In this document: piece by piece, positions 1 through 8,503 of the stretch
How positions within the stretch are numbered: the stretch's first letter is position 1
Layout: each line of letters starts with the position of its first letter
From: Amycolatopsis sp. FBCC-B4732
Lineage (GTDB): Bacteria > Actinomycetota > Actinomycetes > Mycobacteriales > Pseudonocardiaceae
DNA: 64,000 nucleotides
Direction: 5' to 3'
NCBI RefSeq assembly: GCF_023008405.1
Contig: NZ_CP095376.1
Span: forward strand, 453,501 to 517,500
The notes under the pieces: model-generated
The model's input: only the letters and a program-made list of their open reading frames with translations
What the model was told of the DNA's origin: nothing
Databases searched by the model: none
Translations under genes and position numbers: made by a program

Positions 1-1
1 C

Positions 2-721
2 CTCGGCGCCGACGAGCCGGTCGTGCTGGCGTCGGTGGTGAAGGTGGCGCTGGCCTACGAGTTCGCCCGGCAGGTCTCGGCGGGGCTGCTCGACCCGGCC
101 GACCAGGTGCGCGCGACCGCCGCGGACCGCCTGGGCGGCAGTGGCTCGGCGGGCTTCGCCGACGACGTCTCCTACAGCCTGCGCGACGCGGCCCGGCTGG
201 CCCTGTCGGTGTCCGACAACACGGCAGCGGACCTGCTCTTCGACCGGGTGGGCGTGGCGAACGTGCGCTCGCTGCTGGCCGAGCTGGGCCTGTCGCGGAC
301 GTCGGTCATCGGCGCCCCGCGTGACCTACTGCGCACGATCATCGAGGACACCGAGGCCGGGCGGCCGCTGCGGGCGCTGGATCCCCGCCGGACGACGGCG
401 AGCACCCCGCGCGAGATGACCGCGTTGCTGGCGGCGATCTGGGCCGATCCGGTGGGCGTCCCGGTGCGCGAGTGGATGTCGGCCCAGGTGAGCTGGCACC
501 GGCTGACGGCGGGCTTCCCGCCGGAGGTCGCGGTGGCGGGCAAGACGGGCACGATGCCGGGCATCCGCAACGAAATCGGCGTGGCGACCTACCCGGACGG
601 GCTCGCGTACGCGGTCGCAGCGTTCACGGTGGGCGGCGCGGAGACGCTCCGACGTCCGGACATCGACCGGGCGATCGGGGACGCAGCCCGGGTGGCGGTC
701 GAGCAGCTCCGCGGCTCGTGA
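2..721 (+). CDS. Serine hydrolase of the beta-lactamase / penicillin-binding type, 5' end outside the window
   Basis: The reading frame is already open at base 2, so the N-terminus lies upstream. Three active-site motifs of the class A fold are visible in the right order: SxxK as SVVK (nucleophile Ser at 32-34), SDN (212-220) and KTG (542-550). The protein should acylate a beta-lactam or a peptidoglycan-like substrate outside the cytoplasm. Between SDN and KTG there is no clear ExxLN omega-loop motif, the general base of true class A beta-lactamases. It may therefore be a slow or non-hydrolysing relative (PF13354-type serine hydrolase) rather than a resistance enzyme. It converges on the LysR gene, with a long hairpin between them. 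The family call is fairly sure; beta-lactamase activity is not. Confidence 0.78.
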   Translation, partial: LGADEPVVLASVVKVALAYEFARQVSAGLLDPADQVRATAADRLGGSGSAGFADDVSYSLRDAARLALSVSDNTAADLLFDRVGVANVRSLLAELGLSRTSVIGAPRDLLRTIIEDTEAGRPLRALDPRRTTASTPREMTALLAAIWADPVGVPVREWMSAQVSWHRLTAGFPPEVAVAGKTGTMPGIRNEIGVATYPDGLAYAVAAFTVGGAETLRRPDIDRAIGDAARVAVEQLRGS

Positions 722-758
722 GTGTTCAGGGCGGTTCTAACCGCCCTGAACACTCACG
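717..758. terminator. Bidirectional hairpin terminator between convergent genes
   Basis: Perfect inverted repeat with 20-base arms (717-736 and 739-758) and a two-base loop. It overlaps the stop of the serine hydrolase gene and ends inside the 3' end of the LysR gene. The stem contains TGAGTGTTCAGG, which recurs in the stem at 10015-10064 between two unrelated convergent genes. There is no T-run, as is usual for actinobacterial hairpin terminators. Confidence 0.8.
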
Positions 759-1701
759 AGGTCTGGTAGAAGACGTCCCAGGGCCGGGCCTCGACCGGGT
801 TCGGGGGCACGATCCGGGAGATCCCGTCACCCTCGAGCACCGCCGCCGCCAGCTCGGCCAGCTTCGCGGCTTGGGGGTGCGGGCTGGCCGGGGGCCAGGC
901 GAACGCCATCCGCGAGCGCAGCACCTCGCCCTCCAGCGGCCGCCACACCACGCGCGGTTCCTTGCGCGGGCCCGGTTCGAACGCGACGCCGTGGCCGGCC
1001 AGCACCAGGCCCAGCGCGAACTCCGGGTTGCGTGCGTGGCGGATCGACGCCGGGCGGAAGCCGTGGTCCCAGCACGTGCGCAGGAGGGCGTCATAGCTGC
1101 CCGGGGCCGCCGCGCGCGGGGCGTGCACCAGGCCTTCGCCCGCGAGGTCGGCCAGGGAAAGCGAACTCCGGCGGGCCAGCGGGGAATCGCGGGGGAGGAC
1201 CACGCCCAGCGGGGTGTCGATCACCGGGCCGAGCTCCAGGTCGACGACGTCGACCGGCAGCTGCAGCAGGCCCGCGTCCAGCGACCGGTCCGCGAGCAGC
1301 CGGGTCTGCTCGGCGGTCGTCAGCTCCTGCAGGTCGAGCCGGACGGCCGGGTGCTGCGCGGCGAACGCCGTCAGGATGCCGGCGAGGACACCGCCGGGCA
1401 GCTCCGGGGGCACGCCCGCGCGCACCGCGTCCAGCTCGCCGCGCTCGGCCTTCGCGACCAGCGACGTCATCCGGTCCCACCGGGCAAGCAGGTCGCGGGC
1501 TTCGGCGCGCAGGACTTCGCCGGCTTCGGTGAGCGTGACGCGGCGGCCGCGGTCGAACAGCTTCGCGCCCAGCTCCGCTTCGAGCCGCTTGACACGCTGG
1601 CTCAACGGCGGCTGCGCGATGCCGAGCCGCTCCGCCGCACGGCCGAAGTGGAGTTCGTCGGCGACGACGAGGAAGTACCGCAGCGAACGGAGGTGGTCCA
1701 C
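754..1701 (-). CDS. LysR-family transcriptional regulator
   Basis: 315 residues, normal for the family. Residues 1-62 form the LysR winged helix-turn-helix (HFGRAAERLGIAQPPLSQRVKRLE), followed by a two-lobed effector domain from about residue 90 to 295. It is divergent from the metallo-hydrolase gene at 1786 across 84 bases, the usual arrangement in which a LysR protein controls its neighbour and itself. The 20-base inverted repeat at 1709-1728 is a candidate binding site. The effector is unknown. Confidence 0.9.
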   Translation of the reverse strand: MDHLRSLRYFLVVADELHFGRAAERLGIAQPPLSQRVKRLEAELGAKLFDRGRRVTLTEAGEVLRAEARDLLARWDRMTSLVAKAERGELDAVRAGVPPELPGGVLAGILTAFAAQHPAVRLDLQELTTAEQTRLLADRSLDAGLLQLPVDVVDLELGPVIDTPLGVVLPRDSPLARRSSLSLADLAGEGLVHAPRAAAPGSYDALLRTCWDHGFRPASIRHARNPEFALGLVLAGHGVAFEPGPRKEPRVVWRPLEGEVLRSRMAFAWPPASPHPQAAKLAELAAAVLEGDGISRIVPPNPVEARPWDVFYQTS

Positions 1702-1708
1702 GCTGCGA

Positions 1709-1728
1709 CGATAGCCGTACCCCTATCG
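1709..1728. promoter_or_regulatory. LysR-type operator candidate
   Basis: CGATAG and CTATCG form perfect six-base arms around eight bases. The site sits 8 bases upstream of the LysR start and 58 bases upstream of the divergent metallo-hydrolase start. ATAG-N8-CTAT fits the T-N11-A dyad typical of LysR boxes. Confidence 0.5.
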
Positions 1729-1785
1729 ACATGCCGGCGGATCGATCTTGGACAGCGGTCCGCGGTTCATGGTCGGGTGTCCGAT

Positions 1786-2718
1786 ATGGACATGGGATTC
1801 AACAGGCGCGGGCTGTTCGGCGCGGGTGCCGCGGCGGCGGCCATCCTGGCGGGCGCGGGACCGGCGGCGGCCGCGGCTTCGGGTACGTCGGGGATGACGC
1901 TGCGGTGGTGGGGGAACAACGGCTGGGAGATCCGCGCCGGGGCGAAGACGATCCTCGTCGACCCGTGGCTGACGCGGTTCAAGACGGGCACCTACACCCA
2001 GGCCGGTGCGAACCCGAAGACGCCGCTGTCGGTCAACCGCTCGCTGATCGACGGCTTCCTCGACCGCGGCGAACTGCGCGCGGACCACATCCTCGTCACC
2101 CACGGCCACTACGACCACCTCACCGACGTCCCCTACCTGGCCAAACGCACCGGCGCGACGGTCATCGGCACCGAGACTCATTTGAGTCTCATGGCCGCTT
2201 TGGGTGCCCCGGAGGACCAGCTGGCGGTCGCGAGCGGCGGCGAAGACCTGACGTTCGACGGCTACTCGATCCGCGTCCTGCGCTCGTTGCACTCGGCGAC
2301 GGGCGAACGGGCGCGGGTGGCGTTCCCGGGCTCGCGGCCGCTGTCGCGCCGGGACCGGCCGTGCGTGATCGAGGACCTGGTGGAGGGCGGGACGCTGGCC
2401 TACCAGGTGACCGGCGCGGGCGCGAGCGTGCTGAACTTCGGCGGTTCGAACTACGTCGAGTCCGAGGTGGCGGGCCTGCGCCCGGACGTCGTGTGCCTCC
2501 CGGCGGGCGGCGCGAAGGTGACGCAGTACGTGCCGCGGCTGCTCACGGCCCTCGGCCACCCCCGCTACGTGGCGGCGACCCACTGGGACGACTTCGACGA
2601 GCCGCTCGGCAAGGTCGTCGACGCAGGTGGGCTGGAGCCGCTGCGCACCGCCGTCACCGCCGCGAGCCCCACCAGCCGGTTCGTGGTCCTGGACCACCTC
2701 GGCTCGTTCGTCCCCTGA
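1786..2718 (+). CDS. Exported metallo-beta-lactamase-fold hydrolase
   Basis: 310 residues. The N-terminus has a twin-arginine signal (NRRGLFGAG followed by an Ala-rich hydrophobic stretch, cleavage near residue 32), so the folded protein is probably exported by Tat. The mature part has a metallo-beta-lactamase fold: the metal motif HGHYDH (H106, H108, D110, H111), an early WWGNNGWEI strand and a late THWDDF motif. This arrangement resembles UlaG/YcbL-like hydrolases more than antibiotic-destroying enzymes. Substrate unknown. The second ATG at 1792 is an alternative start. Divergent from a LysR gene that may control it. Confidence 0.82.
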   Translation: MDMGFNRRGLFGAGAAAAAILAGAGPAAAAASGTSGMTLRWWGNNGWEIRAGAKTILVDPWLTRFKTGTYTQAGANPKTPLSVNRSLIDGFLDRGELRADHILVTHGHYDHLTDVPYLAKRTGATVIGTETHLSLMAALGAPEDQLAVASGGEDLTFDGYSIRVLRSLHSATGERARVAFPGSRPLSRRDRPCVIEDLVEGGTLAYQVTGAGASVLNFGGSNYVESEVAGLRPDVVCLPAGGAKVTQYVPRLLTALGHPRYVAATHWDDFDEPLGKVVDAGGLEPLRTAVTAASPTSRFVVLDHLGSFVP

Positions 2719-2722
2719 ACGC

Positions 2723-2771
2723 CGTGAAGGCCACCTCGAGGAACGTGGAGTTCCTCGGGGTGGCCTTCACG
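2723..2771. terminator. Bidirectional hairpin terminator
   Basis: 22-base arms (2723-2744 and 2750-2771) with one G:T pair and a five-base loop. It lies between the convergent metallo-hydrolase and DUF5302 genes. The stem core is GTGAAGGCCACC. Confidence 0.8.
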
Positions 2772-2780
2772 AAGGCCGGA

Positions 2781-2969
2781 TCAGCCGCTCTTGCGGCGGA
2801 ACGTCCGCTTGTTCGCCGCCGGGCCGTGGGCGTGCTGGTTCTTGCCGCCGCCGTTCTCGTGGGAGGCGCCGGAGCGGGCGTGGGCCTGCTTGCGCTCCAG
2901 CGCTTCGCGGAACTTGCGCTTGACGTCGTCCTCCTCCTCGCCGCTGGGCGACGGGTTCGGTTCACTCAT
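2781..2969 (-). CDS. DUF5302 family small basic protein
   Basis: 62 residues. The pattern is typical of DUF5302: an acidic N-terminus, DDVKRKFREALERK near residues 14-27, a Gly/His-rich middle and the ending TFRRKSG. Start chosen at 2969 because AGGAGGT-like GGAGG lies just upstream on the minus strand; longer versions of the frame run into unrelated sequence. The family is widespread in actinobacteria and has no established function; the composition suggests a disordered protein that may bind nucleic acid (inference). Confidence 0.85.
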   Translation of the reverse strand: MSEPNPSPSGEEEDDVKRKFREALERKQAHARSGASHENGGGKNQHAHGPAANKRTFRRKSG

Positions 2970-3040
2970 GCCTACCTCCGGAAACGACGACGTGTGACCG
3001 CTCCAGCCTGTCAGTCGCGCACCGGCTTGGCGAGTCGATT

Positions 3041-3997
3041 TCAGCGTTTCGGGGACGGAACTCCACCGAACTGCACCGACTTGCGCGTCAGGGGGCGGCC
3101 GCAGTGGTCGCACAGCAGGATCGGCCGCAGCCGGTTGCCGCATTCGACGTGGTGCAGCGTGATGTCCGGCTCCTGGCCGGTCACCTCGAAGCCCCGCGAC
3201 CACTCGGCGATGAACGCCAGCGCCGGGAAGAACGCCAGCCCCTTCGCGGTGAGGCGGTAGTCGCGGGCGTCGGTGCGGGTCTTCGCCGTCCCGGTCCGCA
3301 GCACGCCGACCTCGACGAGCTTGCTCAGCCGGCCCGACAGCACGCTCGGCCCGATCCCCAGCTCGCGCTCGAACTCCGAGAAGTGCCGGCAGCCCAGCAG
3401 CGCCGACACCAGCAGGCCGGTCGACCAGCGGTCCCCGAGCAGCTCCATCGTGTCGGGGAAGAACATCGTCGGGTCCCCGGCCAGGGATTCGGCGTCCTTG
3501 CGGCGGAAGCGCTTGGACGCCGTCGCCGCCGCGACGCCGGTGCTGTCGAGGCGCTCGGCCCGCACGTCACGGGCGTCGACCCGCCGCCCGCAGGCCGCGC
3601 AGCCCAGTGGCGCTGATGTAGCCAGCTCGCAGTCGAGGTGGATCAGCGTCGGCAGCACCTCGCGGCGGCCTTCGACCCACTCGCGCTCCCACGCCCAGAT
3701 CGAGATCAGCAGCGGCCACAGCTCCAGGCCGCGTTCGGTGAGCCGGTACTCGTGCCGCGTGCGGCGCGCGTCGCGGTAGGGGACGCGGGTGAGCATGCCC
3801 GCCTCGACCATGTCCCGCAGCCGCCCCGACAACGCGGTCGGCGAGATGCCCAGCCGCAGCCGAAGCTCCTCGTAGCGCCGGAAGCGCAGGAACAGGCTCT
3901 GCAGGATGAGCAGCGTCCACTGGTCGCCGACCAGCTCCAGCGCCCTGCGGAGCGGATCCCCCGCCGGCCGGACGCGGTGTGCGGTCGCCTCGGTCAC
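3041..3997 (-). CDS. Tandem two-domain HxlR-type transcriptional regulator
   Basis: 318 residues, about twice a normal HxlR protein. Residues 12-100 form one HxlR winged helix (ALELVGDQWTLLILQSLFLRFRRYEELRLRLGIS) and residues 183-270 a second (TMELLGDRWSTGLLVSALLGCRHFSEFERELGIG). Each half is followed by a tail with His/Cys and CxxC (CAAC, CDHC), possibly a small zinc site. HxlR proteins normally dimerise; here the dimer appears fused in one chain. It is divergent from the carotenoid oxygenase operon. Two identical 14-base repeats between the genes are its likely targets, so it probably represses both itself and the operon. Confidence 0.88.
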   Translation of the reverse strand: MTEATAHRVRPAGDPLRRALELVGDQWTLLILQSLFLRFRRYEELRLRLGISPTALSGRLRDMVEAGMLTRVPYRDARRTRHEYRLTERGLELWPLLISIWAWEREWVEGRREVLPTLIHLDCELATSAPLGCAACGRRVDARDVRAERLDSTGVAAATASKRFRRKDAESLAGDPTMFFPDTMELLGDRWSTGLLVSALLGCRHFSEFERELGIGPSVLSGRLSKLVEVGVLRTGTAKTRTDARDYRLTAKGLAFFPALAFIAEWSRGFEVTGQEPDITLHHVECGNRLRPILLCDHCGRPLTRKSVQFGGVPSPKR

Positions 3998-4031
3998 CGT
4001 CTTTCCCCCCTTGTTCAGCGGCCTCAGGGTA

Positions 4032-4075
4032 ACACCTGACTACACCTAGAGAAGCCTATTGACACCTGACTACAC
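4032..4075. promoter_or_regulatory. Duplicated operator for the tandem HxlR regulator
   Basis: ACACCTGACTACAC occurs twice, identically and in the same orientation, at 4032-4045 and 4062-4075, exactly 30 bases apart (about three helical turns). The left copy lies 35-48 bases upstream of the HxlR start; the right copy lies in the promoter of the oxygenase gene. Two sites on one helical face suit a regulator with two fused DNA-binding domains. Confidence 0.6.
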
Positions 4076-4087
4076 AAATCATAGTCT
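4059..4087 (+). promoter_or_regulatory. Predicted promoter of the carotenoid oxygenase operon
   Basis: TTGACA at 4059-4064 matches the -35 consensus. TAGTCT at 4082-4087 follows at 17 bases as a weak -10. The spacer holds the right-hand ACACCTGACTACAC repeat, so a bound regulator would block RNA polymerase. Confidence 0.5.
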
Positions 4088-4135
4088 CGTCCCCATCAGC
4101 CAGCGCGGTGAGCCCGACAGCCAGGGAGCAGCCCG

Positions 4136-5611
4136 ATGACCAGCACCTCCGAACAGCCGCTCATGGTGGCCCGGACGGCGGACGCGGCCGAGGAGCCCAA
4201 CCCCTACCTGCTCGGCGTCTACGCCCCGGTCGGCACCGAGATCGACGCGGAAGACCTGCAGGTCATCGGCGAGATCCCGAAGGACCTCAACGGCGTCTAC
4301 CTGCGCAACGGTCCCAACCCGCGGTTCGCCCCGGAAGGCCGCTACCACTGGTTCGACGGCGACGGCATGATCCACGCCGTCCACCTGGAGAACGGCAAGG
4401 CCCGCTACCGCAACCGCTGGATCCGCACCAAGGCCTTCGAAGCCGAGTCCGCGGCCGGCAAAGCGCTCTGGACCGGCGTCATGGAGAACCCGAAGGGCAA
4501 CCCCTTCGGCAACGCGCACGGCCTCGGCCTCAAGGACAACGCCAACACCGACGTCGTCTTCCACCGCGGCCGCATCCTGGCCACCTGGTACCTGTGCGGC
4601 TCGCCGTACGGCATCGACCCGCTCTCGCTGGAGACGCTGGGGGCCGAGGACTTCCTCGGCACGCTGGTCGGCGACATGATGGCCCACCCCAAGGTGGACG
4701 AGGCCACCGGCGAGCTGTTCTGGTTCGACTACGGCCCGCGCCCGCCGTACCTGCGCTACGGCGTGATCAGCGCGGACGGCAAGGTCGTGAACACCACCGA
4801 GATCGAGCTGCCCGGCCCGCGCCTGCCGCACGACATGGCCATCACCGAGCGCTACGCGGTGCTGATGGACCTGCCGCTGGTCCAGGACCAGCACGCGGCG
4901 AAGCTGGGCCGCCACAAGCTGCACTTCGACCGCTCGATGCCGAGCCGCTTCGGCGTGCTGCCACGCTACGGGAACGGTAGCCAGATCCGCTGGTTCGAAG
5001 CGAGCCCGTGCTACATCTACCACGTCGTCAACGCCTGGGAGCAGGGCGACGAGGTCATCCTCGACGTCTGCCGCGTGCGGAAGCCGGCTCCCCGGCCCGA
5101 CGCGCACACGCCGCTCGCGAAGATGCTCTCCTACCTGCGGCTCGACGCCCAGCTGCACCGCTACCGCTTCGACCTGCGGACCGGCGCGTGCCGCGAAGAG
5201 GCGCTCGACGACGCCAACACCGAGTTCCCGACCGTCGACTCCCGCGGGGTCGGCAAGCGGAACCGGTACTCCTACGCGGTGCACATCTCGCCCGAGTCGA
5301 CGCTGAAGTTCGACGGGCTCGTGCGCTACGACAATCTTGCCGGCGCCAAGACCGAATACCGGTTCGGTCCCGGCCGGTGGGGCAGTGAGGCTCCGTTCGC
5401 ACCCCGCGAAGGAGCGGCCGCCGATTCGGCGGACGGTCATCTGGTGACGTTCGTGCAGGACGAGCGTGAGGGACGCTCCGAACTGGACATCTTCGACGCC
5501 GCCGATCTCGCTGCCGGACCCGTGGCCAGGGTCCTGTTGCCCCAGCGGGTTCCGCTCGGTTTTCACGCGACCTGGGTCCGGGCGGACCAGCTGGAAAACC
5601 TCCGTTCATGA
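4136..5611 (+). CDS. Carotenoid / lignostilbene cleavage oxygenase
   Basis: 491 residues, full length for the RPE65/carotenoid oxygenase family. These are cytoplasmic iron enzymes that split a conjugated double bond with O2, giving aldehydes. The four iron-binding His are in their conserved settings: AHPKVD (about 184), LPHDMAITE (about 232), YHVVNAWE (about 295) and GFHATWV (about 476); LRNGPNPRF near residue 60 is the family's N-terminal signature. First gene of a tightly packed operon with acyl-CoA ligase and thiolase genes, which suggests the cleavage product is degraded rather than used as a pigment. Substrate (apocarotenoid, stilbenoid or isoeugenol-like) cannot be told from sequence. 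Confidence 0.92.
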   Translation: MTSTSEQPLMVARTADAAEEPNPYLLGVYAPVGTEIDAEDLQVIGEIPKDLNGVYLRNGPNPRFAPEGRYHWFDGDGMIHAVHLENGKARYRNRWIRTKAFEAESAAGKALWTGVMENPKGNPFGNAHGLGLKDNANTDVVFHRGRILATWYLCGSPYGIDPLSLETLGAEDFLGTLVGDMMAHPKVDEATGELFWFDYGPRPPYLRYGVISADGKVVNTTEIELPGPRLPHDMAITERYAVLMDLPLVQDQHAAKLGRHKLHFDRSMPSRFGVLPRYGNGSQIRWFEASPCYIYHVVNAWEQGDEVILDVCRVRKPAPRPDAHTPLAKMLSYLRLDAQLHRYRFDLRTGACREEALDDANTEFPTVDSRGVGKRNRYSYAVHISPESTLKFDGLVRYDNLAGAKTEYRFGPGRWGSEAPFAPREGAAADSADGHLVTFVQDEREGRSELDIFDAADLAAGPVARVLLPQRVPLGFHATWVRADQLENLRS

Positions 5612-7305
5612 GATGCCATCGAGAGGGTCGCGCCCGGGACTTCCGGACGCGGGGATGGTGGAGTGCGGAGACGATCGACCAGCTCGTGAAGGAGCGGGTC
5701 AGTGCCGACCCGGAGGGTCTCGCGCTGGTCGATCCACCGAACACCACCGCACTGGTCGGACGCGACCCGGTGCGGTGGACCTGGAACCGGCTCGACGAAC
5801 GCGTCGACGTCCTGGCCGCGTTCCTGCTCGCCAGAGGGGTGCGAGCAGGTGACGTAGTGGCCGTGCAGCTGCCGAACTGCTCGGCCCTGGTGCAGGCGTT
5901 CCTCGCGATCGTCCGGATCGGTGCGGTGGTCACCCCGTTCCCGGTGTCCTACCGGGAGCACGAGATGGGTCCGATGTGCCGGCGCACCGGAGCTGTCGCC
6001 GTGGTGACCGCATCCAGATACGGCGAGCACGAGCTCGCCGGGGCGGCCCTTGGGCTAAAAGGCGCTTCGGCGCCGTCGGTCCGGTTCGTCGTCGCCCGGG
6101 GGGACGACGAACCGGCCGGCGCCCTGGCCTGGCCCGAAGAACCGCTGTCCGCAGTGGAGCGATCCACTTTGGACTATTATTTGTCCACACTCGACACCGA
6201 GGTCAACGAATGCGTCACGATCTGCTGGACGTCCGGCACCGAAGCCGAACCGAAAGCGGTCCCGCGCTGCCACGGCGACTGGCTCGCGACGGCGGGCGGC
6301 TGCGTCCAGGCCGCGGGGATGACCCGCGACGACGTCCTGCTCTCGCCGTTCCCCATGACGAACATGGCCGGCATCGGCGGCATGTTCCTGCCCTGGCTGC
6401 TGACCGGCGCCGTGTTCGTCCCGCACCACCCGTTCGACCTGCCGGTGTTCCTGGGGCAGCTCGCCGCCGAACGCGTGACGTACACGCTCGCGCCACCGGC
6501 GTTGCTGACCATGTTGCTGCACAACGAGAAGATCCTGTCCGGAGTGGACCTCTCGGCGCTGCGCAAGATCGGTTCGGGCTCGGCGCCGCTTTCGCCGTGG
6601 CTCGTGCGCACCTGGGCCGAGCGCTACGGCATCGACATCATCAACTTCTTCGGCTCCAACGAAGGCACCGCGCTGTTGTCCGGCCCGGTCGACATCCCCG
6701 ACCCGGACCAGCGCGCGAGCTACTTCCCGAACTACGCCTCGGCCGTCACGTGGTCGACGCCCGTCGCCGGCTGGACGTCGGTGCGGCTGCACGACCCGGT
6801 CACCGGCGAGCGGGTGACCGAACCCGGGCGCCCCGGTGAACTGCACATCGCCGGGCCGACGGTGTTCGCCGGGTATCTCACGGCGGTGGGGGAGCCGCTC
6901 GACACGTCGTCCTTCGACGAGGACGGGCACTTCCGCACCGGCGACGTCTTCGAGATCGCCGGCGAGCGCGGCGAGTTCCTGCGGTACGTCGACCGGACGA
7001 AGGACCTGGTCATCCGCGGCGGCGTCAACATCTCGCCGGCCGAGGTCGAGGGCCTGCTGGCCGGGCACCCGGACGTCGCCGACGTCGGCGTGATCGGCGT
7101 GCCGGACGACGTCATGGGGGAGCGGGTGTGCGCGGTCGTCGTCCCCGGCGCGCGCAAGCCGTCGCTCGACGACCTGGTCGCGTACCTGCGCGAGCGGAAG
7201 GTGGCCGCGTTCAAGCTGCCCGAACGGCTCGAGTACGCCGATGCCTTGCCCCGCAACCCGGTGGGGAAGATCCTGAAGCGGAAGCTGCGGGAAAGTCTGG
7301 AGTGA
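5608..7305 (+). CDS. AMP-forming acyl-CoA synthetase
   Basis: 565 residues. ANL-superfamily ligase that activates a carboxylic acid as acyl-AMP and then acyl-CoA. Motifs in order: the phosphate loop TSGTEAEPKAVPR (about 205-217), NFFGSNEGT (about 348), the hinge region FRTGDVFEI ... YVDRTKDLVIRGGVNISPAEVE, and PRNPVGKILKRKL near the C-terminus with the catalytic Lys. The start ATG overlaps the oxygenase stop (ATGA at 5608-5611), implying translational coupling and that its substrate is the acid derived from the oxygenase product. Confidence 0.9.
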   Translation: MRCHREGRARDFRTRGWWSAETIDQLVKERVSADPEGLALVDPPNTTALVGRDPVRWTWNRLDERVDVLAAFLLARGVRAGDVVAVQLPNCSALVQAFLAIVRIGAVVTPFPVSYREHEMGPMCRRTGAVAVVTASRYGEHELAGAALGLKGASAPSVRFVVARGDDEPAGALAWPEEPLSAVERSTLDYYLSTLDTEVNECVTICWTSGTEAEPKAVPRCHGDWLATAGGCVQAAGMTRDDVLLSPFPMTNMAGIGGMFLPWLLTGAVFVPHHPFDLPVFLGQLAAERVTYTLAPPALLTMLLHNEKILSGVDLSALRKIGSGSAPLSPWLVRTWAERYGIDIINFFGSNEGTALLSGPVDIPDPDQRASYFPNYASAVTWSTPVAGWTSVRLHDPVTGERVTEPGRPGELHIAGPTVFAGYLTAVGEPLDTSSFDEDGHFRTGDVFEIAGERGEFLRYVDRTKDLVIRGGVNISPAEVEGLLAGHPDVADVGVIGVPDDVMGERVCAVVVPGARKPSLDDLVAYLRERKVAAFKLPERLEYADALPRNPVGKILKRKLRESLE

Positions 7306-7309
7306 GGCC

Positions 7310-8503
7310 ATGACGGTGTTCGTGCTGGGCGGGGCGCAGACCGATTTCGCGCGCAACTACGCGAAGGAGGGCCGCGGGATCCTCGAGCTGTTCGCCGAGG
7401 TCGTGCCGGCCGCGCTCGCGGACGCCGGGGTTTCGGCCGGGGACGTCGGGGTCGCGCACGTCGGGAACCTCGCGGCCGAGCTGTTCACCGGCCAGGCCCA
7501 GCTCGGCGGGCTGCTGGTGGCCGCGGTGCCGGAACTGGACGGCGTGCCCTCGACGCGGCACGAAGCCGCGTGCGCGTCCGGCAGCACCGCCGTGCTCGCC
7601 GCGTGCGCGGACATCGAGGCGGGCCGCTACGACGTCGCGCTGGTCGTCGGGGTCGAGCTGATGCGCAACGTCGACGGGCAGCGCGCGGCCGAGCACCTCG
7701 GGTCCGCGGCGTGGGCCGGGCACGAGGCCGTCGGCGCGAAGTTCCCGTGGCCGGCGCTCTTCGCCGACGTCGCCTCCGCGTACGACGAGCGGTACGGGCT
7801 CGATCCCGGACACCTCGGGCAGTTCGCGTCGCACGCATTCGACCGCGCGGCGCGGAATCCGCTGGCCCAGGCGCGGGACTGGCGCTTCCCGGCCGGCGCG
7901 TTCGAGCCCGACGACGAGCTGAACCCGGTCATCGAAGGCCGGCTGCGCAAGCAGGACTGCGGCCGGATCACCGACGGCGCCGCGGCGGTCGTGCTGGCCT
8001 CGCCCGCGTTCGCCGAACGCCTGGGTGGCGGGTTCCCGCGCATCGCGGGCTTCGGGCACCGCACCTCGCACATCGGTCTCGCGGAGAAGCTTTCCGCCGA
8101 CGGCGAATACCTGTTCCCGCACCTGCGCGGCGCGGTCGTCGACGCCTACGAGCGCGCGGGCGTGGCCGGGCCGGACGCGCTCGACGTCGTCGAGCTGCAC
8201 GACTGCTTCACCATCACCGGCCTGGTCGCGCTGGAGCACCTGGGCGCGGCCCCACCGGGCGACGGTGGCCGGTTCATCGCCGAGGGCGGCCTCGACGCGG
8301 CCGGGATCAACCCGGGCGGCGGCCTGATCGGCCTCGGTCACCCGGTCGGCGCGACCGGGGTCCGGATGCTGCACGACGTGTCCCGGCAGGTGACCGGGAA
8401 AGCGGGCGAGACGCAGGTCGAGGGCGCGCGGACGGCGTTGACGCTCAACGTCGGCGGCTCGTTCACCACGGTCGTCACCATGATCGTGCGGGCGCCCGCA
8501 TGA
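7310..8503 (+). CDS. Thiolase-family acyltransferase (SCP-x-like)
   Basis: 397 residues. Thiolase fold with nucleophile C88 in EAACASGST, HDCF near residue 297 and the His of GLGHPVGATG at about 344. The usual second Cys of degradative thiolases (CxG near the C-terminus) is replaced by LNVGGSF, as in SCP-x-like thiolases that act on branched or bulky acyl groups. Starts four bases after the ligase stop. With the ligase it would shorten the acyl-CoA formed from the cleavage product. No dehydrogenase or hydratase gene is adjacent, so the full route is not evident. Confidence 0.88.
   Translation: MTVFVLGGAQTDFARNYAKEGRGILELFAEVVPAALADAGVSAGDVGVAHVGNLAAELFTGQAQLGGLLVAAVPELDGVPSTRHEAACASGSTAVLAACADIEAGRYDVALVVGVELMRNVDGQRAAEHLGSAAWAGHEAVGAKFPWPALFADVASAYDERYGLDPGHLGQFASHAFDRAARNPLAQARDWRFPAGAFEPDDELNPVIEGRLRKQDCGRITDGAAAVVLASPAFAERLGGGFPRIAGFGHRTSHIGLAEKLSADGEYLFPHLRGAVVDAYERAGVAGPDALDVVELHDCFTITGLVALEHLGAAPPGDGGRFIAEGGLDAAGINPGGGLIGLGHPVGATGVRMLHDVSRQVTGKAGETQVEGARTALTLNVGGSFTTVVTMIVRAPA

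Noticed and set aside
472..1785. Long open frame upstream of the metallo-hydrolase start
   Set aside because: Antisense to the LysR gene, Arg/Gly-rich shadow translation; the real protein starts at the Tat signal at 1786.
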